Assembly (NCBI RefSeq): GCF_030247195.1
Contig: NC_080672.1
Span: 392,911,037 to 392,975,036, forward strand
Source of the DNA: Topomyia yanbarensis
Lineage: Eukaryota; Arthropoda; Insecta; Diptera; Culicidae
Reading direction: 5' to 3'
DNA length: 64,000 nucleotides
Shown: piece by piece, positions 34,310 to 44,506 of the stretch
Layout of the letters: every line of letters starts with the position of its first letter
Position numbering within the stretch: the stretch's first letter is position 1
The notes under the pieces: generated by a model
Told to the model about the DNA's origin: nothing
Databases searched by the model: none
Seen by the model: only the letters and a program-made list of their open reading frames with translations
Made by a program: the position numbers and the translations under genes

Positions 34310-34600
34310 TGAGGGGTTGCTACTTTAAAATTAAAACTAGTTTAAAATTTCTTAACAAGTTGAAAATTTTCGGCAGGACCCGGATCTCCCGGATCTTTCT
34401 CCATAATCCGCCGCTGGTTTCAAGCGATGTTTCAGTATCACATAGTATCTCAAGATCGTGGCTGTCGATCCGTTGTATGTATGTGCAAACCGTACTGAAC
34501 ATGTAATATTCATTTCCACCATTGTATTGAACATAACCAGCCAAAGTCTGGACAAATGAGAAAAGCACAATTGCACCACTAGGTGGATTAAAACAGGTTT
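34310..34600 (-). repeat. Dispersed 'aatccacct' repeat, minus-strand copy
   Basis: On the minus strand it begins 'ctgttttaatccacctag' at about 34600 and passes 'tggtgcaattgtgc', 'ggctggttatgttcaa', 'ggtggaaatg' and 'gccacgatcttgag', matching the order in 2737-2930. Frames on either strand are not coding. Confidence 0.75.
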
Positions 34601-35206
34601 TTATTTTGGGAAGTTGAGACGAAAACGTAATATGATTAATAACGAGGATAACACTTTCCGAATGTAGAGAGAAATTTATGAAAAATGACGATTTCCATTC
34701 GACTCTAGCAGGTCCTGATCGATTTTGATGGGCATTTGATTTTTGTTGTATGACTAATTATATGTATAGGTCAAATGTTCAAAAACAGTAATTTAAGGTC
34801 AAGATAGCATCATTTTGAAACCGCCAATTTCGGAGGTTTAGTATCTTCAATGAGTTTTACAAACGTTAAACAGCGCATCATTTGATAAAATAATTTTGAC
34901 GGTATATCGTCCAAGAAGTATTTATGGTGAATTTTCTCGGGTTAATATTCATGACAAGTCTCAACAAATTCGCTAAAGACACGAACTCTGTTACTATTTT
35001 CTGAAAAATTATTTCTGCATAATTTTATAACTTCAAAAATTACGGTTTCGGAATTATGCCGTTTGGACAGTAAGATCGATTTTCACCAAACCCCCACCAA
35101 ACCGAATTTCTGGCTACGCCGCTGACTTCCAGTAAGTAAAAAAAAAGTCGTTCTACACTCGTTCACAAGAAACGTCTTCGAATGCTGAATATCTATTATA
35201 ATACAT
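34601..35206. other. Intergenic; no gene recognised
   Basis: AT-rich. Nothing could be assigned with confidence. Confidence 0.4.
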
Positions 35207-35505
35207 TAAAACCCCGATTTTATCAGCCAAATATGAACATCTGTTTGATGGGCTCTAGTAGACGAACAAGACAGAATTCGAGTAAATCCTTTCTTGAGCA
35301 CGTTTTCCTTATCATGGAGATGGAAATATGTAAAGTAAAAAGTTCATCATAATCAGAAATAGTTTTCAGACTACATCAAGGGACGGGAAGAATATTTTAA
35401 CAGCTTCAGTTTATTATAAAGAAAAAAATTGCCCGATTTAGTCAATGTCCCCATTTTGTCAGCCTAAAATACACCATGAGACTGATAAAAATGGGTCTTT
35501 ATTGC
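35207..35505 (-). repeat. Dispersed repeat with 'gctgataaaa(t/c)cggg' motifs, copy 2
   Basis: Left end 'ccccgattttatcagcc' and right end 'gtccccattttgtcagcc'/'actgataaaaatgggtc'. In reverse complement it follows the order of 29330-29745, including the 'aggatttactcgaattc' block. Shorter than copy 1. Confidence 0.65.
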
Positions 35506-36655
35506 ATGTATTATTCACTGTGTTTCACATTAATAGCTATATTTCACTTTTGGGGATTTTTTATTGCATCGAACTACAACAATTTTTAGGTAGTTTTCAA
35601 GGGGTTCTTCCAAAATTTGGCGAACCTATTCCAATTCGTATACCAATTAATCGGTATACTTAAGGGTTTATATGTTGCAGATAGAGAAAATACTGAAATT
35701 TTCAGCTTTTTCCTACACAATATTACGAAAGCAATTTTTCCTAATAAGTTTGTGAAAATTATAAACTATTTGAAATTTTTAAATAGTTTTATTTTTTATT
35801 TAACCGTGATTTTTTAATAAATAGTGACCATCGCTTCACAACGTAGTCTATTTTTCATGGCTTACGGTGAGCACGATCTCTCGAATTGCTGATCTGAAAA
35901 TTATGGAATAGAAATTAATTTTTAGTATTCTTTACAGATTTAACTCACCGCGCAGATAGCTCTGAATTAGACCCGCTGGTGCCCTAAGACGGTTTCGCTA
36001 GATTTTCAGAGCACTGTGCACCCAGTGCATTAACGCAAGTGACGGAAGGTTATCGAAAAGTTTCGTGAAAATGAAAATTTCAGTAATGATGATGATTTTC
36101 CCAAACGGTTCGTTTTCGAGAGGTTTTTATTTGTTCTTTGGCATTAGGATTAGCGATAATAATTCAAATCAAGGATACTACTGGGAAGTCACCTTTAGAA
36201 AAAGTCGATGTCGAAGTAAAATTTGGAACTACGCACGCATGCACTTCAGAGATAGCGTGATATCAGGAGCTGCGATTTCATTAAATTTTCTTAGTTCTCA
36301 GTCGCGTTGGAAATTTGAGTAAAGTATAAACTTCAAATCGATTCAAAAAAAAATTCGATTTTTTTAGCTCAGTACAATATATAAATTCAGTTTTCCCACC
36401 ACAATTTAGATATTTAGATATTTTATGGGCCATTTTTTCGCTTTCCCATTGATTTGGTTTGAGATTTCTAGCACTGATGTTGTCCTATGCTGATTTGAGC
36501 GATTCTCTGAGTCCTGCCACTATCCCATGTAATATGTGTTATCAAAAACATCGCGAAGCATCACGTTCTAAATGTTCTCAAACGATATAATATCCGAAGA
36601 GAGTGATAAGAGTTATAAGAAATGTCTCATCACACTGTTAGGTGGATTAAAAGCG
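35506..36655. other. Intergenic; no gene recognised
   Basis: AT-rich. A plus frame at 36065-36322 (85 codons) has no recognised relatives. The last 15 bases (ggtggattaaaa) are an end remnant of the 'aatccacct' dispersed repeat. Confidence 0.45.
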
Positions 36656-36820
36656 TTTTTAATTTTAATTATACAGGTTTTAACTTTATGGTCATTCGCC
36701 TTTTTTCGGGTTAGAAAAATCTCTATAGAAAAATATTTAACCCAATGGCGTGGTTGCGAATCGAACCCAGGTGAGCTGCGTACAAGGCAATCGATTTACC
36801 AACTACGCTATGCCCGCCTC
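36656..36820 (-). mobile_element. tRNA-derived SINE, copy 2
   Basis: On the minus strand: box A region GCATAGCGTAGTTGGTAAAT, box B GGTTCGATTCGC, then 'taacccgaaaaaaggcg', 'aatgaccataaagttaaaac' and an AT tail. Same family as 23560-23727 and 40129-40287. No clear target-site duplication seen. Confidence 0.8.
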
Positions 36821-37295
36821 CTAGATTTTATCTCTAAGTTGTATTCATGCTGTCGGATATCTCTCCGTTTTTTGCTCAGGAACACGATTTATGGAGCTAG
36901 CGTTAATCTGGTGCTGGCTTAGTTGTGGTATTAAGTTGGTGTCGGATTCTGTTGAGACGAACGAAAACTCCATTACTAATTAAATTATAGGTTTTGGCCC
37001 TTAAGACGCAAAAACCCAATTTTCTTCTTAAGGGGTTATATCTCCTTGGTTCTAAAAATAGGGTATATGCGCGATTTTTAGTCTACAATTATTATATTTT
37101 TGGCGAAATTTTGTATTATTTTAGTTCATGTTTTGTGGTATTCGTAGTAATTTTTATTTTGAAAAAGTTGCTACGGATCACCTCATTTTACCTCATGCGC
37201 GGTTACTATGGTAAATCAAGAACGGCTTATCTGTAATAGAAAAACCAACCATTTTTCTGCAGTGCATGCCTGGACGCCCTTCATGATATTGTAAC
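36821..37295. other. Spacer between SINE and foldback element 2
   Basis: AT-rich; a plus frame at 36994-37236 is Phe/Tyr-rich and looks like composition-driven chance. No feature supported. Confidence 0.4.
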
Positions 37296-38481
37296 ACGTC
37301 GTTTGGCATAAGTTCGTTTGTCATAATGCTCATTTGGCATAATAGCAAGTGACACATGCTTTCGGTTGGCATAATGTGCATTTGGCATAATTCTCATTTG
37401 GCATAATTTTTATTTGGCATGATGGTCTTTTGGCGTAATGGTCGTTTGACATAATTATGAATACGTGAATATATTATCATTCGGTATCGAATTTGTGTGC
37501 AATAATTATAGGGTTCTATAACATTCACCCGGATGTCATTCGCTTGAAAGTTATTTGCCCGAACCATGTTCGCTCGAAAATCATTTACCCGAATGTTATT
37601 AACCAGAATGGACCATAAACCCAAACCACATAAATAAATTCAAAGGCAACGGAAGGTAACCATATGCTTTGAGGACGATTTACTATTGTTACACTTCCAA
37701 CAAAAGGACTCCGCAACGTCCCGTCATAGAGTCTGGGTATTGAGCTCATCATCATCATCATCATCGTGCTCTGCTGTGATTTCCTCTTTTGCTGTCGGCT
37801 GAGAGCAAAAGAACACATCACCGACTCTGTCGTTTCTGGAACAATATTTGTTCGCGGCATCGTCATCAACAGCCGTTTGCCAGAAACATAAGGGTTGATT
37901 CCTTCTTTTAAACATGAGCAGCTCTCTGAATTTGTATACCGCAAATAGCCCTCGCAAGTAAATTGGTGATCCACTCGTTTGCCCGGTTTACTCAAACTTA
38001 GGGGTTGATTCCTTCTCTCAAACATGAGCAGCTCTTTGACTCTAAATGCCCAATAAGTTCGCAAGTAAACTGTAGATCTGCTCGTTTGCCCGGTTTACTT
38101 AAACATAAGGGTTGATTCTTTTTTCAAACATGAGCAGTTTTTTGAATCTATGCACCAAATAGGCTTTGGCTTTGTGTAATCCGAAGTGGCGCAAAGCCGT
38201 TGGAGATTCACTGGGCCAGGAGACCACCGACCCGCCGTCTGAAGCGGCGGCCCCTTGCAAGCAAACTCGTGATCCACTTGTTTGCCCGGATTACTCAAAC
38301 ACAGAGGCTATGAAATAGTTTGAGTCCGACAGAGCGGAGCGATGTCGAATAGCACCAAACTTAAAGCGATGTAGCGTAGCCACATTAGGCGTCAAAGTCT
38401 AATATAACAGAGAATTTATTGTATATTTTAAATTATGCCAAATGAGTATTATGCCAATCGAACTTATGCCAAATGACGTGC
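37296..38481. mobile_element. Foldback element 2 with TTTGGCATAA-repeat arms
   Basis: The left arm (from 37296) is a string of 'tttggcataatg(t/c)tca' units, about nine in 150 bp. The right arm (38430-38481) is its inverse, ending 'cttatgccaaatgacgtg' against 'cacgtcgtttggcataag' on the left. Next to the left arm, 37510-37615 is a second short-unit array ('atcatttacccgaatgt' type). The interior holds about 125-bp tandem units (listed separately), an (ATC)n run at 37746-37767, and a segment (38150-38395) matching the core of foldback 1 in reverse complement. No transposase seen. Confidence 0.82.
37873..38300. repeat. Tandem units of about 110-125 bp inside foldback 2
   Basis: The sequence 'gtttgcccggtttact(c/t)aaac', then 'agggttgattccttct', then 'aaacatgagcagctct', then 'cgcaagtaaa(t/c)tg' repeats about three times from 37873, 37977 and 38088. 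A fourth start at 38279 is truncated. The reverse of 'gtttgcccggtttactt' also lies in foldback 1 at about 22313-22329. Confidence 0.8.
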
Positions 38482-38894
38482 TTTCCATGATTATGTACAT
38501 AAAAAGAAAGAAATCAACGATATAATATAAATGCAAGGGACCTTGTGATGCTATTGGGGGCACATTGAAGCCCTCAACACAACAACAACAGCACGTTGAA
38601 TATCCTACAATAAGTGCGAAACCAAAGTATGTAACCCATACTAACAGAAATAAAAAAACTTTAACCACGTCGTACGTAGAATTTTATTTCTTTAAGGGTA
38701 AATTTTTTTTAATAAACAATTTTGTGTCGATTTTTATGACATTTTCCGCGTTTTTTTTTACTAAAAAGAGCGCCATTTAAAAAAAATCCTACGTACGTCG
38801 CTTGCTATTGTTATAAGTAATCAGAAAAAAATAGCTTTGAACTCCAGATTAAAAGTTACGGGAGATAGGTTTTCGGCCACTGATCCTTTCCAAA
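38482..38894. other. Spacer; nothing assignable
   Basis: AT-rich with T and A runs (38700-38790). Short frames on both strands look like chance. Confidence 0.4.
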
Positions 38895-39268
38895 AGGACA
38901 CGTCTACACAAAAAATTTTGTTTTGTGATTTTGTATTTTGAGCATTAATATCAATGTAAAATTAAGTTCCATCACAAATACACACAACTTGTTGTGCTTT
39001 CTTCAACGAATTTTATCATAATTTTACACCTTGATTGAAAATTACAGCTTCATTGAACGGGATACCAATGCACTTTCCTGTATTTTTAATCCTATATAGC
39101 TGTAAAATAAATGACATGTAATATCACACGAACGAAAATGTAAAATCGTATGCTTTTTGATGCTGCCATTGAGTGCATCGAATCTAACTTAATTTTCAAT
39201 CAAATTTTTGATTCAAGCTTTGTATGTTTACATTCGTATTGATTTACATGTCGTTTAAATTTCATTTT
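38895..39268. mobile_element. MITE-like element with ctacaca terminus, copy 2 (inverted)
   Basis: Begins 'gtctacacaaaaaatttt' and is the reverse complement of most of 20755-21150. The far end runs directly into 'ttttgcctttctcgtata', the terminal block of the 'gccgagt' dispersed repeat, so one copy has inserted in or been truncated by the other. Confidence 0.75.
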
Positions 39269-39888
39269 GCCTTTCTCGTATAAAGAAAGGCTATGCAATC
39301 ACTGTAAAAATCGACTTTTTTTTTGGTGTGTACGCATAATAGCTGCAAAGCCATCTTGTGACATAATTATTTGAAAAATTACTTGTTTATGCTTCGCAAC
39401 TAGTATTATAAATCCTATTTGACAAAATCTCCATTCACCTCTTTACTGCATCTAGAAAAATCCTAAAATATGCTTATTTTTTCGTGTTTTACAGTGGTGT
39501 AACACCTTAACAAGAAAATAATATTTCGAGTACACAAAAATTCCACTGCTTTATTCCAATGACAAAATACAAAATATTGCTGGGAAACAATTTTCAACTG
39601 ACAATGAAGTTTGTTCATTCATATACTATTTGGCTTGTAAAAAAACTTTATAAAACGTAATAGTTGCAAAATAACCCAAAAATACACATTGCCAAAAATT
39701 TATATTATTAAAAACAATAAAGGGGTGTTTTGGTCAATAAAGTAGTTTTTATTTTATATCTCTAAAATAGGGTAACTAATTTGTGAGGTTTAGTAAAAGA
39801 GAGAGTTGCGAAGTATGTCTCGTACATTCTGAATAGTTCATTGTTGCATATGAAGAACTAACTTATGAAAAGAACAATTTTTTGAAAT
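39269..39888. other. AT-rich stretch with a dispersed-repeat end
   Basis: The first 50 bases are a terminal fragment of the 'gccgagt' repeat ('gcctttctcgtataaaga', 'gctatgcaatcact'). The rest is AT-rich with no recognised feature. Confidence 0.45.
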
Positions 39889-40089
39889 TTAATTGTGCAT
39901 TAAGAACAAAAACCACTCAGTTTCGTAAATCTCGCCGTTCATTGTACCTTTGGTCACGAATAGTTCCCCACGTTTGCCACCAGTACACATGGCTTGCCAA
40001 ATCAGGTACTTCGAAGCCAATTTCGACTCACTGACAGCTGCAAAACTTAGTGGATGTAAACGATACACTCTAAAGAGAAACTGTTTCAT
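39889..40089 (-). pseudogene. Tc1/mariner-type (ITm) transposase relic
   Basis: A 66-codon minus-strand frame containing SKYLIWQAMCTGGKRGELF followed by VTKGTMNGEIYETE. This matches the stretch of mosquito ITm-superfamily transposases between the second catalytic Asp region and the third acidic residue (IWQAI.. CG.KS..F, TGTMN.E.Y..EC). Only this piece is recognisable; no N-terminal helix-turn-helix and no complete catalytic triad remain. The sequence after ETE departs from the family, so it is truncated there. Confidence 0.65.
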
Positions 40090-40128
40090 TTAGGTCAAGC
40101 ATGAAAACAGTTACACAAGTTTGAAAGT

Positions 40129-40287
40129 TTTTTATTTTTTTATTTTGATTATAGAGGTTTTAACCTTAGGGTAATTCGCCTCTTTCTCGGGTTAGAGCCC
40201 TATGTGCGGGGTTGGGAATTGAACCCAGGTGTGCTACGTACAAGACAATTAATTTACCAACTACGCTATCTCCACCCCACCCCCCAT
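40129..40287 (-). mobile_element. tRNA-derived SINE, copy 3, with target-site duplication
   Basis: On the minus strand: 'agatagcgtagttggtaa' (box A), GGTTCAATTCCC (box B), 'gagaaagaggcgaattac' and 'taaggttaaaacctctat', then an AT-rich tail. Flanked by a perfect 11-bp direct repeat AGTTTGAAAGT at 40118-40128 and 40288-40298, direct evidence of retroposition. Best preserved of the three copies. Confidence 0.88.
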
Positions 40288-40386
40288 AGTTTGAAAGTGG
40301 TGAAATAATTAACGACTCACCCTTTACGTTTTAGAAACAGCACTTTAGAAGCTGGTTATCGATGGTACATATCTTTCAGAACTGTT

Positions 40387-40421
40387 GAAATCCATCCTAA
40401 GCGTTCAACGGGAATCGCCCA
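40387..40421 (+). repeat. Direct repeat shared with 41744-41778
   Basis: 'gaaatccatcctaagcg' and 'ttcaacgggaatcgcc' recur at 41744-41778 with two or three changes, about 1.36 kb apart in the same orientation. The pair brackets the hairpin minisatellite at 40721-41225. Confidence 0.65.
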
Positions 40422-40720
40422 ACATCTCACCTCTCTCTAGTTGAGAAATTTCAACAAAACGTCAAAGTCGACGTTAAAAATAGTATATGCACAAGAATCG
40501 AGGAGATCCTACCAAATATTTCACAAAAGTCTAGAGCAGCAAGAGACTTGTCACTATGTTTGTGTATGGATTATTTCTAAAAAGTGGTAACCAGACCTGT
40601 TATATGCAGTAGGTCACCACAAGCATTGGTTCGCAGTTATTTCGCATTTCTTGTATGCTTCTCATGAACCGTAGTCATCGTGAGGCTATTCTCTGTCAAA
40701 CGTTCAAAGCTGCACCTCTA

Positions 40721-41225
40721 GCATTCGTCCAGAGCTACTTTTATTTACGGTCATCCTAAACCGTATCTTTTTTAGTCACTTTCCGAGTGCTCGTCCCGAG
40801 CTACTAAAATTTGTTTTCATCTCTGGAGCCAATCAGAATTGCGCGTCTAATACTCGTCCAGAGCAACGGTTGTCCCGAGCCGTATCTTTTGGGTCGTCAC
40901 AACCACTTCCAAGCTACAAAAATGTGTAGTCATTTTTAATGACCAATCACAACTACGCTTCCAGAGCTCGTCCCAAGCTACTTTTTTACGAACATCCCGT
41001 GTTGCATCTATGGTGCTCGTCCCGAGCTACCAAATGAACTAGTCACCTCCAATACACAATCAGAACTGTGCTTCCGGTGCTCGTCCTGAGCTACTTTCAT
41101 TTGCGGTTATCCTAACCAGCATTTCTTATATTTGTCACAACCACTTTCATACTGCTCGTCCTGAGCTAATAGTGTAATCATCTCTGGTAGTTAATCAGAC
41201 CGGAGCTCGTCACGAGCTACTTTTA
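40721..41225. repeat. Degenerate minisatellite of self-complementary 'gctcgtcccgagctac' units
   Basis: About nine copies of a core reading gctcgtcc(c/t)gagctac, irregularly spaced by 50-70 bp: near 40725, 40789, 40851, 40968, 41015, 41078, 41153 and 41203, with 'gtcccgagcc' at 40873. The core GCTCGTCCCGAGC is a hairpin with 5-bp arms and a 3-nt loop. Longer words alternate between copies ('acttttattt(a/g)cggtcatcc', 'caatcagaact(g)'), suggesting an original unit near 130 bp. No coding frame. Confidence 0.8.
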
Positions 41226-42003
41226 TTTTCGGTCATTCGGTCATCGCATTCCTACCAAACTTCCTACCTTCCTAAGTTTCATTCACTCGCGGTCATTCCA
41301 AGTGCATATCCAGCGGTTGCCTAAGCCGCGTTCTTCAATTGCGATCGTTGCAACAGCGTCGAAATGATTTCCAAACTTGATCATCGACGATTCGGCGACA
41401 TAGTAAAATAATGCAGAGCTAAATCGAAAAAGCTCATGCTGTCAAAAAAAAACTAACACCAATGAGCTATTGTTCCAATTTTTTCTTTGCTCTCCTTCCT
41501 CGTATAAAATGACCTCCCGTTTTCAATGTGTCAAAACTATTGATACGGCGCCGGATAAGTTTATACTTTTTTGTATTGTATGGCCTAACCATAAAAAACC
41601 ATGGAACCGTAATTCTTTTTCGGAACAATTTATTTCGAATTTTTAAAGTTGAGCGATTCCCGTAACTCTCAGTGAAACTTTTGGCCGCAACCTTTGCGTA
41701 TTGCTAACAAATTATCAGCAAACCTGGCAGGATCACCATTAAGGAAATCCATTCTAAGCGTTCAAGGGGAATCGCCAACCATTGGTTCACTTCTTACCTA
41801 GACGGTTGACGCTACCAGTGTGACCTGAGCTGATGCTTTGCGTGCTGGGTTACATCAATACCACACAAGAACCTTGTTGAAAAATGAAAGTGTTTTTGAA
41901 TTTGTTTAGGCAATAAAACTTATTTTTAGCCACAGGTTTTTGGGATCTCCAAAAGAAGGAAATCAGTCGATTGATTAGATGAGTATAATTTAAGTTATGG
42001 GTC
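41226..42003. other. Intergenic; no gene recognised
   Basis: Holds the second copy of a 35-bp direct repeat (41744-41778). Otherwise no assignable feature; the minus frame at 41850-42143 is not recognised. Confidence 0.45.
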
Positions 42004-42148
42004 ATAGTTGATGAAAAAACAATCGACCTAGCTGAATGGCGCTTTTGAAACAGTAGCTGTGATTTTTTTTTCACATTACCATATTGTGCAGTAGCTACTT
42101 TATCAAAAGCACCATTCAGGTAGTTTGATAGTTTTTCCAGCAACTATT
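42004..42148. mobile_element. Small foldback hairpin (about 145 bp)
   Basis: The left arm 'gctgaatggcgcttttga' pairs with 'atcaaaagcaccattcag' on the right, and outer words 'gttgatgaaaaaac' and 'gtttttccagcaac' also pair. The loop is a T run. MITE-like; no coding potential. Confidence 0.75.
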
Positions 42149-42193
42149 TTGCGTAATTTGAATCATGATTATGTAATAAATCGACGGATATCT

Positions 42194-42346
42194 ATCCTGT
42201 TAAGACAGATGTCTTCCGTTTAATTCCACTATTGAAATAATATTGAAAAACTGTCGCTTTTCACTATCAATCAGATAGTAGTATTTCAACTATTACTTCA
42301 GTGTTCAATATCAGTCTCAAACGGAAGACATCTGTCTTAACAGGAT
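42194..42346. mobile_element. MITE with perfect 28-bp terminal inverted repeats
   Basis: 153 bp. Positions 42194-42221 and 42319-42346 are exact reverse complements, starting ATCCTGTTAAGACAG. The centre is AT-rich. The flanks do not give an unambiguous target-site duplication (TA or TTA possible). Perfect termini suggest recent activity. Confidence 0.85.
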
Positions 42347-42534
42347 TAATCGTGACATCTCACTAAGTCGCTCAAAAAGTTTTGAATTTCGTACAAAAAT
42401 ATCGACTGATATTCTTCATTTAGAGATTAATAAAGGTTGCATAAAGATAAATCGATGGAATGGGTAAACAAATGTTAAGTGCATACTACGAAGCATTCTA
42501 TTCTTTTAAACACTCAATCAAAGTTTCTTGAACC

Positions 42535-42636
42535 TTAAGAGCCGATTTCTTCACCCTCGCTTAACTTTTTACCAGTTTTAATACTCTGGTAAACCTGATT
42601 TTAAATTTAAGCGTGTGTGAAGAAATCGGCCCTAAG
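42535..42636. mobile_element. MITE with 'gccgatttcttcac' terminal repeats
   Basis: About 100 bp. The left end is 'ttaagagccgatttcttcac' and the right end is the inverse 'gtgaagaaatcggccctaa'; the next inner words 'cgcttaa' and 'ttaagcg' also pair. The flanking TTA/TAA is consistent with a 3-bp target duplication. Confidence 0.8.
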
Positions 42637-42639
42637 TGC

Positions 42640-43640
42640 ATTAAGGAGACTATGCTGAAACAAACGAATCGGAAACATAATTGAATGGTTCCTATATATC
42701 GTCACGCAAATAGCCGGACCCCTTGTTGCTATCAACAAACCGCTTTTCTCCCGGCCGGTCACCCACACAAACGCCACTGCGATACCCGTTCTGATAGCAA
42801 ATTCGATCGAGAGAATGAGTGTACAGTGCGGTATCCTACAGATAGTGCCAAGGTATTTGCGCACTTTTCGCATACCCTGATCGAAATCGCAAGCTGATAG
42901 CCCGCGCGAATCGGCGAATGAGGGAGTGAGTGCCATAATCGACCAAGAGAGCAGCCATCCAACAATAAGCAGCAGCGGCAGAGTGTACTTGGATTGAAAC
43001 TGTTCGTTCGGTGCGGTCGTCGGTCGAGTAGCATCCATCCAGCTAGAACAAGCTGGAACTCAGCGGCAACAGCAGTGCTCGCTGGGCATCGGTTCGATAA
43101 AGGTGGCAGTTTTCCGGTACAGTGCGCGGGCTTCTGTTGAAGCGTTTTTTTATTTGTTCCCCTATCATTCAGCTCCTCTGTTCTGACTGCGCGTTGTGTG
43201 AAGAAGGCCCCCACAGTTCGCCTACAACGTGAAAACCTATGTAGGTACAGTGCGGAAAAATTCGCGGGTGGATGAGTGATTTTGGCAGTGTTATTTTCAT
43301 TACAAGGTTGCTGTTTTTCGACATCCTTCGGAGAAAGCCTTTTGCACTTGTACGATTTCGTTGAAAATTTGTTCGATAAGGCGTAAAGCGTTTATGTGCG
43401 GTGTTGTGGGATATTCCAAAATTTAAGTTTCAAGGCCTACCTGACACGTGCCCTGTTCCATCGGGACAGCACTTATACAGTCGTATGTGTAGACAGGTGC
43501 AGATCAAGGTGCAAAACAAACAATCGCGGTTGTGAAATTGAACAACTCACCGTTTGAAGCAATAAATTAATAAAACAGTGATAAAACTGTCGACAGGAGA
43601 TTCTGGCTGATAGTGAAACCGTAAGGATGGTGTTCAGCTT
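42640..43640 (+). promoter_or_regulatory. Candidate promoter and untranslated first exon of a host gene
   Basis: A kilobase of apparently unique sequence that is richer in GC and CpG than everything around it, with words such as 'gcagcagcggcagagtg' and 'gtgcggtcgtcggtcgag'. It continues into AT-moderate text typical of mosquito 5' untranslated exons ('aacagtgataaaactg', 'gtgaaaccgtaaggatgg'). TATATATC occurs at about 42695. Short frames on both strands are not convincing as coding. A donor-like 'CCGTAAGG' lies near 43619. The direction is inferred, and the coding exons would lie beyond this window or be unrecognised. Confidence 0.35.
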
Positions 43641-44399
43641 TATTTAGCTTGGCCACTTGAATCGGTCATTTTTTTGTCGCAGTGAAGATGATGATGTGTT
43701 GATGATGGTGATGACGGATATTAAAAGATAATACGAATACCATCACTTCTCGGGGTTTCTGACGACGAGTGTTTTTGCAGAAATTGTTTTGGCAGGATTC
43801 AGTACAACAGATTTCATATGCTGGAGAAGGGACAGCAACGGAAGCATTCAGCAGAAGTATCAATTGAACATTGGGGATTTTCCTTTTCATGTTGGTTTAG
43901 TGTTATTTTCGTCTGGGGATTTGTATCTGTTTCATTTGATTGCCTGTTTTTTTGTAAATGAAATTCGATGAAAATTATCTAGGATGTGCCATTAGTGTCT
44001 ATTGTTATGGTATTGTAGACACTTTTGTGCAAAATGGTTTTATTTGGGCTGTGGTTTGAATTTTGAATTTAATTGCGTTTGTGCAAATTTTGAATTCAAT
44101 GTTGAAGTTTATTGTATATTTGAAATAAATGAACAATTCCAAAAAGAACACAGTTCTCACAATCATCATGTCTGAAAAAATCTCAAATTGGACCAGCTTT
44201 TTAGCGTACTGAAAAGTTTTTTTAAATAATATATCAAATTTAATAGTTATAGATCGTTTGGTAAGTCCAAAATTCCAAAATAAGTTAGCACAAGAAATTA
44301 AAAAAAATGCAAAGTGGAAGGAGTAATTTAGATAAATCTAGGTACACCTTGACTTGCTATTTCGAGAGCTCTGTTTTTTAATTCGTTGATTTAATACAA
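43641..44399. other. Intergenic or intronic; GATGAT-type microsatellite
   Basis: A GAT/GTG trinucleotide patch lies at 43685-43715. The rest is AT-rich with chance frames (43666-43890 minus, 43789-43971 plus). If the preceding block is a first exon, this would be its intron. Confidence 0.4.
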
Positions 44400-44480
44400 C
44401 TCGGGGCGTAAATAGAAAAGATTCACATCTCCGTTAAGCTAGAAGATCTATTCTGTTTAGAATATATGAACAAATAAATT
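44400..44480 (+). repeat. 3' UTR tail fragment of a jockey-like retroelement
   Basis: 'aaaagattcacatctccgtt' followed by 'aagcta' matches the 3' UTR of the ORF1-only element (47232-47258, 'aaaagattcacggttccgtt' then 'aagcta'), and ends 'aacaaataaattaaa'. It is plus-oriented and abuts a minus-strand relic. Confidence 0.6.
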
Positions 44481-44506
44481 AAATTTTCGTCTTTTAGATT
44501 TGATGC

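Noticed and set aside
36770..36820. Functional tRNA gene
   Set aside because: Box A and box B are present, but the fold fails and the sequence continues into a SINE tail shared with two other copies.
37394..37624. Minus-strand protein with repeated N-I-R-V-N/F-R-A-N words
   Set aside because: Translation of the 'acccgaatgt' short-unit array in foldback 2.
40721..41225. CRISPR-like array
   Set aside because: Spacing is irregular, units are degenerate, there are no cas genes, and the sequence is eukaryotic; it is a minisatellite.
42607..43214. 143- and 151-codon minus-strand frames in the candidate promoter block
   Set aside because: No motifs; they overlap each other in different frames and fit non-coding GC-richer DNA.
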